Shown here: piece after piece, positions 58,388 to 64,000 of the stretch
Position numbering within the stretch: the stretch's first letter is position 1
Layout: each line of letters opens with the position of its first letter
Source: DAORHV01 sp964513925
GTDB taxonomy: Bacteria; Patescibacteriota; Gracilibacteria; Peribacterales; Peribacteraceae
Reading direction: 5' to 3'
DNA length: 64,000 nucleotides
Assembly: GCA_964513925.1 (NCBI GenBank)
Contig: CAZENR010000004.1
Coordinates: forward strand, 1 to 64,000
Position numbers and translations under genes: made by a program
The notes under the pieces: generated by a model
Told to the model about the DNA's origin: nothing
The model's database searches: none
The model's input: the letters and a program-made list of their open reading frames with translations, nothing else

Positions 58388-59422
58388 ATGGAGGGCAACC
58401 TGCCCTATCAGCACTTGCTACGCGCCACAAAGCTAGGCACCGTTCTTGCTCTCGTAGTCGGAGTCTCTCTTGGTGTCTGGGGATATCACGAATGGCAGGA
58501 GTGGGGAGTCGGGACATGCACGCGATACTCGTTGCTCAATCCACTCGTGCAGTGCAATCCGAATGCCACTGGCATATTTATGCCGGAATACGAAGAGTTC
58601 GAATTGCACCTAGAAGAATGGATCAATGCAGAGAAGGCATCCGGAAAAATCAAAGAAGGGGCCATCTATTTTCGCGATCTGCAGGGCGGGCCCTGGTTCG
58701 GCGTGAACGAAGATGCCGAATTCACGCCGGCGAGCCTATTCAAGGTTCCGCTATTGATCGCTATTTTGCGGGCATCTCAAGAAGATCCTCAGTTGCTCAA
58801 GCAGGAAATCATCATGTCAGGTGCGTATTTGGGGATCAGCAATGTCGAGCATCCAGATGCCGAGACGTTGCAGCCCGGCACCCCGTATACCGTGGAGCAA
58901 TTACTGGAGAAGATGGTTGTCTATTCGGACAATGCATCGGCAGATATGCTGAAGAATCTACTGCAGGTACTAGATGAGCGCGGCAGCCTTCTGTCCCTGG
59001 TGTACAAAGAGCTGGGTATGTATTCAGCTGCTGTAGATCATATACTTACGGTAAAGAGTTACTCAGCGTTATTCCGCGTCCTCTACAACGGTCGCTACTT
59101 AAAGCCTGACATGTCTCAAAAAGCGCTCGATATGCTAAGTCGCTCCGCATATACCCATGCATTGGTTGCCGGAGTACCGCCTGGAATCGTGGTAGCGCAT
59201 AAATTCGGCATTCGGGATTTTGAGAATGAGACGGAGAAGCAATTCCACGACTGTGGGATTGTGTACTACCCAAAGCGCGCATATCTACTATGCGTCATGA
59301 CCCGCAGCGACAATGTGCAAAACGGAATCGAGTTCATTCAAGAGGCATCACGCAGGACCTACGAGCAAGTGGATGCCCGCATGCGTGCCGAGAATAGCCA
59401 ATCTGCTTCTGCGCGGAACTAG
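58388..59422 (+). CDS. Class A beta-lactamase-like serine hydrolase
   Basis: 344 aa from MEGNLPYQ; an in-frame ATG at 58319 would add 23 residues. An uncleaved-looking N-terminal helix (LGTVLALVVGVSLGVWGY) anchors it. The penicillin-recognising fold is indicated by TPASLFKVPLLIAIL (S-x-x-K), VVYSDNASADML (S-D-N) and IVVAHKFGIRD (K-F-G in place of K-T-G). It is either a beta-lactamase or a D,D-peptidase relative; the K-F-G replacement leaves activity open. It is followed by a bidirectional terminator. Confidence 0.85.
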   Translation: MEGNLPYQHLLRATKLGTVLALVVGVSLGVWGYHEWQEWGVGTCTRYSLLNPLVQCNPNATGIFMPEYEEFELHLEEWINAEKASGKIKEGAIYFRDLQGGPWFGVNEDAEFTPASLFKVPLLIAILRASQEDPQLLKQEIIMSGAYLGISNVEHPDAETLQPGTPYTVEQLLEKMVVYSDNASADMLKNLLQVLDERGSLLSLVYKELGMYSAAVDHILTVKSYSALFRVLYNGRYLKPDMSQKALDMLSRSAYTHALVAGVPPGIVVAHKFGIRDFENETEKQFHDCGIVYYPKRAYLLCVMTRSDNVQNGIEFIQEASRRTYEQVDARMRAENSQSASARN

Positions 59423-59440
59423 GCACAATTCCCTACAACG

Positions 59441-59465
59441 AAAAACCCCTCCTGACCTGGAGGGG
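59441..59465. terminator. Intrinsic terminator shared by convergent genes
   Basis: CCCCTCC / GGAGGGG with a 6-nt loop. On the minus strand it is followed by five T, after the stop of the 582-aa surface protein gene; on the plus strand it follows the beta-lactamase-like gene. Confidence 0.78.
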
Positions 59466-59501
59466 CTTCTCGTTTGAAGAAAGTGTTCGCTAGGGTTAGA
59501 G

Positions 59502-61250
59502 CTACGGCAGCGTGTTCTCGAAGTTGAGGTTAATGAAGCCTGCTGCGGCGTAGGCATTCGTCGTGTTATCGGATGCCAGCTTTACGTAGATGGTAATGTA
59601 GCCCTTGGGCGTCCATGTGCCGCCGCTTTGCGGGCCGGTGATTTCGGCCGTGGTGAATGCGGTGTTAGCCAGGTTCTCGCCGCCGGTCAGTGGGCGCTCT
59701 ACGCCTGCCGTGTCCTTAATGCGGATGGAGACATAGTTGTTGGAGTTGGAAGCGACACCGGTCTTGTAGCGCAGGACAATCGGCCTGACTGGGTCCCAGC
59801 TGGAGAAGTTGTCTGGCAGACGTACGCGGGTGGAGATCCAGTACTGCTGCACCGTGCCCTTGCTGGAAGACCAGCGGTAGGTGTTGTCCAGAGCGGTGGT
59901 ACCGCCGGAGAGCGTCATTTGACCAATGTAGCTGGCTCCGCTGGCGAAGTAGATGGCGCCTGCGTATTCCGGGTGCAGCGAGATGATCTGGCCGCTGCCG
60001 TTGCTACCGGCACCGGTTTGGTCCGTGGCACACTCGAACTTGTCGGTTGCGGCGTTGTACACCAACTTCTGCGTTGCGCTGTTACAGCTGGCGAGACCAA
60101 AGCCTTCGATCGTGGAACCCGAGAGCGCGCTCTCAATGGTGAGCGAGCCGGACATGGTGTGCGTGCCGTTGCCCGAAATCTTGAGCGTGGTACCGGAAAT
60201 GGTTCCGTTTACGTCCAAGTCGTCGGACAGGTAGAACTTGTCGGCGGTGTTCAGCCAGGTCAGCGCCTCGTTGGTACCGTCGCTGCCAAAGGTCAGCGCG
60301 ACGTCGGTTGCGGTCTGGTCGTCGTTCAGCGTCAAGTTGCTGTCGGTGCGGACTGCGCCGGATACGGCCAACGGGCCATGTACCTCGGCAAGGCCGTCGA
60401 TGCGCAGCGAGGAACCGGACAGGTTGCCCACAACGCTTACGTCATCCGAGAACTGGAACTTGTCGGCGGTGTTCAACCAGGTGATGGTTTCGTTGGTGCC
60501 GTCGCTTCCAAAGGTAAATACGGCGTCTGCGGCGGTCTGGTCGTCGTTGATCGTCAGGTTGCCGTCACCACGAATGGCGCCGGATACGGCCAACGGGCCA
60601 TGTACCTCGGCAAGACCGTCGATGCGCAGCGAGGAACCGGACAGGTTGCCCACAACGCTTACGTCATCCGAGAACTGGAACTTGTCGGCGGTGTCGAGCC
60701 AGGTGAGCGTTTCGTCCGTGCCGCTATTCATAAAGGTAAGCGTCACGTTGGTTGCAGCGTCGTCGCCGCCCAAGGTGAGGTCGCCTTCAGTAAGAATGGA
60801 GCCGGTTACGGACAAGGAGCCGTTTACATCGGCGTTACCAGAAACGCGCAGCGTCTGGCCGGACAATACGGTCTTGGCAGTAATCCTGCTCATGCCGGTA
60901 ATGGCACCGGTAACCGTGAGCTGTCCGCCGATGGTGGCGTTATGGTCGACGTTCAAGTTCGAACCCGACATGGTTCCCAGTACGCTGATACCGTGCGAGA
61001 ACTGGAACTTATTGGTTGTCAGGAACTTAATGAACTGCGTAGTCAGACCAAACCGCAACTCGATGTCGGTCGTGCCGTCACCGCGGTCGATCATTTGGAA
61101 GGACTCCGTGTTCACCAGCAGCGTGGGGTTCCAGCTGGACTGGGCGCCGGCAGACTGGGCGAAGCTGGCAAATGCCAGCATGCCTACAGCAGCGCCAGCC
61201 AAGACTTTAGAGGCCTGAGCGGCGAGCCGGGAGGGAGATAAGGTGTTCAT
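59502..61250 (-). CDS. Secreted tail-fibre-like surface protein C (paralogue of A, opposite orientation)
   Basis: 582 aa from MNTLSPSR, with a signal peptide ending AQSAGA. The mature start QSSWNPTLLVNTESFQMID matches surface protein A. Three 74-aa modules follow, two of them almost identical at DNA level (60361-60472 and 60583-60694, 222 nt apart, one mismatch in 112). Then YNAATDKFECATDQTGAG and a C-terminal jelly-roll-like domain (about 420-582) different from that of A but related to that of the 772-aa neighbour (WTPKGYITIYVKL versus WTPGQEFLVRI). Confidence 0.85.
   Translation of the reverse strand: MNTLSPSRLAAQASKVLAGAAVGMLAFASFAQSAGAQSSWNPTLLVNTESFQMIDRGDGTTDIELRFGLTTQFIKFLTTNKFQFSHGISVLGTMSGSNLNVDHNATIGGQLTVTGAITGMSRITAKTVLSGQTLRVSGNADVNGSLSVTGSILTEGDLTLGGDDAATNVTLTFMNSGTDETLTWLDTADKFQFSDDVSVVGNLSGSSLRIDGLAEVHGPLAVSGAIRGDGNLTINDDQTAADAVFTFGSDGTNETITWLNTADKFQFSDDVSVVGNLSGSSLRIDGLAEVHGPLAVSGAVRTDSNLTLNDDQTATDVALTFGSDGTNEALTWLNTADKFYLSDDLDVNGTISGTTLKISGNGTHTMSGSLTIESALSGSTIEGFGLASCNSATQKLVYNAATDKFECATDQTGAGSNGSGQIISLHPEYAGAIYFASGASYIGQMTLSGGTTALDNTYRWSSSKGTVQQYWISTRVRLPDNFSSWDPVRPIVLRYKTGVASNSNNYVSIRIKDTAGVERPLTGGENLANTAFTTAEITGPQSGGTWTPKGYITIYVKLASDNTTNAYAAAGFINLNFENTLP
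60376..60470 (-). repeat. 95-nt module block, inverted copy of 48926-49020
   Basis: Its reverse complement differs from the surface protein A segment at only three positions by eye. A further near-identical copy lies 222 nt away at 60598-60692. Confidence 0.8.
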
Positions 61251-61271
61251 ATGGGTTTTGGGTATCGTGTT

Positions 61272-61301
61272 AGTATAGCAGAGAATAAGGTGAGTGTACA
61301 A
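61272..61301 (-). promoter_or_regulatory. Promoter of surface protein C
   Basis: Minus-strand TTGTAC (61296-61301), 18-nt spacer, TGC-extended TATACT (61272-61277). The leader is about 15-20 nt. Confidence 0.6.
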
Positions 61302-61345
61302 TTGGCTTATCTTGACTAACTTGTAGAATATATTATGATAACAAA

Positions 61346-61462
61346 TGGGGACGGAGAGGAAATTTTGCGGATAAGCATAGGTTTTGATGGGTAGGAAGTG
61401 GGAGAAGCGGGGTTATTGACTGCTATATATAAAGGTGTTGTAAATATTATTGGGGACGGAGA
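61346..61462. repeat. 12-nt direct repeat TGGGGACGGAGA flanking the intergenic region
   Basis: Exact copies at 61346-61357 and 61451-61462, the second overlapping the 3' end of the 772-aa gene. The 145-nt intergenic stretch between the two minus-strand surface genes is otherwise AT-rich and holds the promoter of surface protein C. Confidence 0.5.
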
Positions 61463-63765
61463 TCCACGTACTGCATCTTCAGCGTGCCAATGTGTACCTG
61501 GAAGCTGTCTTTGGCATAGCTGCGGATGCGTACCAAGAATTCCTGTCCCGGCGTCCACGTGCCGCCGCTCATTTCTGCGTTCACAGTCGTCCAGCTGGTG
61601 TTGGCCAAACCGGTGACGGAACCGGACATACTCACCGGCACGCCGTTGGTGTCGTAGATCTGAATGTCCAACTTATTCGCGGCGTTGCTGGCATTGGTGG
61701 TGCGGTACGTCAGGCTGAACGGATTGTTGGCGCCGTCGGTCTTCCAGCGGACGAAGTTATTGGACAGGTGCACGCGTACCAAAATGTCGTAGTCTTGCAG
61801 CGTGGCTTTGGTGCTGTTCCAGTTGTAGTAGTTGCCGAGCGTGGAGTTGTCATGGCTTACCTGCAGCTGGCCAATGTTGTCCGTGCCGTCGCCCTGGTAG
61901 CTGGCATGCTCATACTCGGGGCTAAAGACCAGCTGCATGGAAGTCTCGCGGTCATCGCTGTTGAGCACGCGGCGGTCGAGCATGGTGGTGACGTTGCTTC
62001 CATCGGTGTTTACTTCCGCAACCGGAATGTACGACTCGTCGGTCGGGTAGCCGCTGGTGCGTACGGTCAGTCCTCCGGAGCCGAAGAACACGTAGTTAGT
62101 GGTGTTGGCGGCCACAGCCACGCCAGTAGCGCCGGCGTAGTTCACGACGCTGCCGTTTAGGCGGTAGCTGCCGCCGGAGACACCAATGGTCAGACCGGCA
62201 CCGGCGAATGCCTTCAGTGCTCCGGTGGAACTTTGCAATGCGCTCAAGTTCACTCCATTAATGAGGCCGGTGACCGTAAGGTCTCCCTGGATGCGCACGT
62301 CATCATTGAAGTTGAAGCGTCCGTTGGTAATGTCGTATGTCAGCTGCTTGGCAATTGTGGTGCCGAACTGCAGTACTACCTCTGTAGTAGCGGAGTTGTC
62401 GCTATCCAAGACAAAGGTGTTGGCGTTCGTGCCACCCGGGATCGTGCTCTTGGGCAAGAATCCGCTGAGATCCAAGACCGGAATGTTGAAGCTGCCGGTA
62501 CCGGTGTCATGCTGGTCGAGCAAGTCGGCGTTGCGTGCAAACGGAACTGCCGTCACTTGAGAGCGATCCTTGGCGGCATCGCTGCCGTTTACGTCTAGCA
62601 GTTCGTATGCGGTGTCCGGAGCGCCTGCGTTCTTTACTTCTACTTGCAGGTGCAGACTGGTGAGCGTGCTTACCGGCAGGTTGGCCAGGTTCACAAGTGA
62701 CGTTACGCTGCCAAGTTCGACTGCGAAGTATCCTTGTGCGTTCGGCGTCACGTTCTGCACCTCGGTCCAGCCGACGTAGTTGGTGGCACCGGTGTTAATT
62801 GCGCCCGTTGCGGTGACATCGGTCGTTACGTAGTCCGCACTCTTCCAGTAGCTGAAGCGGATGGTGACCGGCGTGCTGATGGGCGAGCCGCTGCTGTTCA
62901 GCAAGTTGCCCTTGTAGGTGCGCAGCAGCGGAGTGGTGTCGTTGGCGGCATGAGCCGACAGCGGTACGCCGAGCAGGATGATGCTGACAACGAAGGACAG
63001 CAGTACGCCGATGACGCACAAGATGTATGCACGGTTGCTCTGCTTGCGCAGGTACTTGCGGATGACCTTGCGCTTTGCGTATGTCAGAGCGCCGCCTCCT
63101 GCAGCCAGAGGTACGACAATCAACAGCCACAACAACCAAGTCCAGTTGCCTCCGGTCGGTGCGGCGCTGTGCAACACAGCCGGGGGACACAGCGGATCAA
63201 CGGCATCGAAGTAGCGTAGCGAGAGCGTGTTGCTGCTTGCCGCAACATCCGTCGATAGCGGCGGCAATGCAGGCAGGCCGACAGAAGCGGCACTGGAAGA
63301 ACTCTGTACCGCAGGAATGCTAGCCGCGCTGGAACTTGCTGCCGGGCGCGGGCGGCGAGAGCTGGAGCTGCTGGATGCGGAGCTTGGCTTGGCAGAGGAG
63401 CTCACGCTGGAAGCACTGCTGCTTGCACTGGAACGCGGGCCGTACTCGCCGCCTCCCACACCGCTGCCTCCGCCTCCGGTAGAGCCACCGCTCGCACCGC
63501 CGGCGCCGCTACTGCTGCTGGTGCTACTAGAACTTGTAACCGGTCCGGTGGTAATGACGAACGTGTTGCTGGTGAGCACCGAGTTGTTCCACGTCATGCC
63601 GTCGTTGACATGCTGGAACGATGTGCTGGTGCCCGGAGCTCCAGTCGTGAAGTGACCGTAGTCTTCCTGCAGCTGGAACGAAGCGCTCTGCTGCGCCCAT
63701 GCGCCCGGTGCACTCAGTGCGAGTGCCAGGACCGCCATGCCGATGGTGGCGAAGAAGCGACGCAT
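61447..63765 (-). CDS. Secreted surface protein D with Ser-rich linker and internal membrane hairpin
   Basis: 772 aa. A signal peptide (LALALSAPGAWA) is followed by a short beta domain, then a Ser/Gly-rich linker (about 75-165). Two hydrophobic helices (about 208-230 and 246-268) flank the basic stretch AKRKVIRKYLRKQSNR; the second ends in VPLSAHA like a signal peptide. The C-terminal 500 residues carry a tail-fibre-like region (one diverged module with FGTTIAKQLTYDITNGRFNFNDD) and a jelly-roll end similar to protein C. It looks like an anchored protein fused to a secreted one. It follows the partial gene at 63768 by 2 nt. Confidence 0.8.
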   Translation of the reverse strand: MRRFFATIGMAVLALALSAPGAWAQQSASFQLQEDYGHFTTGAPGTSTSFQHVNDGMTWNNSVLTSNTFVITTGPVTSSSSTSSSSGAGGASGGSTGGGGSGVGGGEYGPRSSASSSASSVSSSAKPSSASSSSSSRRPRPAASSSAASIPAVQSSSSAASVGLPALPPLSTDVAASSNTLSLRYFDAVDPLCPPAVLHSAAPTGGNWTWLLWLLIVVPLAAGGGALTYAKRKVIRKYLRKQSNRAYILCVIGVLLSFVVSIILLGVPLSAHAANDTTPLLRTYKGNLLNSSGSPISTPVTIRFSYWKSADYVTTDVTATGAINTGATNYVGWTEVQNVTPNAQGYFAVELGSVTSLVNLANLPVSTLTSLHLQVEVKNAGAPDTAYELLDVNGSDAAKDRSQVTAVPFARNADLLDQHDTGTGSFNIPVLDLSGFLPKSTIPGGTNANTFVLDSDNSATTEVVLQFGTTIAKQLTYDITNGRFNFNDDVRIQGDLTVTGLINGVNLSALQSSTGALKAFAGAGLTIGVSGGSYRLNGSVVNYAGATGVAVAANTTNYVFFGSGGLTVRTSGYPTDESYIPVAEVNTDGSNVTTMLDRRVLNSDDRETSMQLVFSPEYEHASYQGDGTDNIGQLQVSHDNSTLGNYYNWNSTKATLQDYDILVRVHLSNNFVRWKTDGANNPFSLTYRTTNASNAANKLDIQIYDTNGVPVSMSGSVTGLANTSWTTVNAEMSGGTWTPGQEFLVRIRSYAKDSFQVHIGTLKMQYVDLRPQ

Positions 63766-63767
63766 GG

Positions 63768-64000
63768 TTACGACGTCGGCAAGGGGGGAAGCGGCATCAC
63801 GCCGGAATCGCCGGCGGCTTCCGCGGTTGCGGACTCCGTCGGCTGCAGAGCGATAGCGTTGTTGGTATCCGTCACCACCTCGCCGCGCTTTTGGGCGTGT
63901 GAGGGTTTCTCAGCGAAGAACAGTTTGTGGCGCGAAATCACACGCCCCACGGTCGACACCGAAAGCTCGATGCCGTACACCTCGCGCAAGAGCGCGCAAA
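63768..64000 (-). CDS. C-terminal part of a protein with winged-helix-like motif (runs off the window)
   Basis: At least 77 residues, open to the right edge. ALLREVYGIELSVSTVGRVI resembles the recognition part of a helix-turn-helix/winged-helix domain as found in transposase and integrase N-termini. A Pro/Ala-rich tail ends in MPLPPLPTS. With the N-terminus missing I cannot tell a transposase from a regulator. It is 2 nt upstream of surface protein D and could be co-transcribed. Confidence 0.5.
   Translation of the reverse strand, partial: CALLREVYGIELSVSTVGRVISRHKLFFAEKPSHAQKRGEVVTDTNNAIALQPTESATAEAAGDSGVMPLPPLPTS

Noticed and set aside
60361..60694. Possible CRISPR or satellite array in the surface-protein repeats
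   Set aside because: The period is 222 nt (74 codons), the repeats are in frame within coding sequence, and no short repeat-spacer pattern or cas gene is present.
59628..61241. 537-codon open frame on the plus strand opposite surface protein C
   Set aside because: It mirrors the 222-nt repeats of the real minus-strand gene, lacks a signal peptide or sensible start, and is composed of Val/Gly/Gln repeats typical of antisense translation.
403..63765. Alternative genetic code (TGA as glycine, as in Gracilibacteria/Absconditabacteria)
   Set aside because: All recognised genes have normal length with TAA/TAG/TGA stops; ftsQ ends with TGA, and no in-frame TGA is needed to complete any family.

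Overview
The window looks like a chromosomal contig from an uncultured Candidate Phyla Radiation (Patescibacteria) bacterium. A Peribacteria/Peregrinibacteria-type lineage is my best guess; this is an inference from gene content, not a marker-gene placement. Supporting points are compact single-copy housekeeping genes, many lineage-restricted hypothetical proteins, a short sunset-domain protein, a four-helix-bundle (S23-like) protein, an exosortase-like protein and very large secreted repeat proteins. TGA behaves as a stop codon (the ftsQ-like gene ends in TGA), so the code is standard. One 100-N scaffold gap lies at 36045-36144 and is almost certainly an assembly artefact.

Layout. 0-6.2 kb, minus strand: a protein with a caspase-like C-terminal domain, tRNA-Asp, and an apparent operon of a hypothetical protein, alpha-glucan phosphorylase and two more hypotheticals. 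6.3-16.2 kb: phosphomannomutase/phosphoglucomutase, four-helix-bundle protein, RecJ, XRE regulator, Hsp20, Sel1 lipoprotein, a tiny basic ribosomal-type peptide, p-aminobenzoate synthesis (PabA plus a PabB-PabC fusion) and GalU. 16.2-24.5 kb: a tandem Nudix-like protein, UvrB, an exosortase-like membrane protein with two miniature putative substrates, a PhyH-family oxygenase, SerRS and a kinase-fold-like protein. 24.5-36.3 kb: glycosyltransferase, amidase/SpoIID cell-wall protein, a phosphorylase homologue lacking the PLP lysine, MetK behind a SAM-I riboswitch, and several hypotheticals. 36.3-48.3 kb: Zwf and Pgl, cell-wall/division genes (LysM-M23, DacA, FtsQ-like), glycosyltransferase, NnrD, PgeF, YkgJ-type protein, a candidate structured ncRNA, SSB, Nudix, dGTPase and M23. 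48.4-64 kb: large secreted proteins with tail-fibre-like modules in both orientations, an SBBP/DNRLRE protein and a class-A beta-lactamase-like protein.

How they work together. GlgP, phosphohexomutase, GalU, Zwf and Pgl connect stored glucan to glucose-1-P, UDP-glucose and the oxidative pentose phosphate entry. DacA, FtsQ, two M23 peptidases, the amidase/SpoIID protein and glycosyltransferases indicate a maintained peptidoglycan wall with surface glycans. UvrB, RecJ, SSB and dGTPase cover DNA maintenance. The last 15 kb is devoted to secreted, probably adhesive proteins.

Gene starts. At more than twenty genes a TANNNT -10 hexamer lies only 6-11 nt before the start codon, usually with no Shine-Dalgarno sequence. 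This suggests widespread leaderless mRNAs, and it was used to choose starts. The most notable candidates for undescribed biology are the exosortase with mini-substrates, the inverted near-identical surface-protein modules, the PLP-lysine-less phosphorylase, the structured RNA at 45.0-45.2 kb, and an N-terminal LxEARxxWxEAP motif shared by two unrelated proteins.
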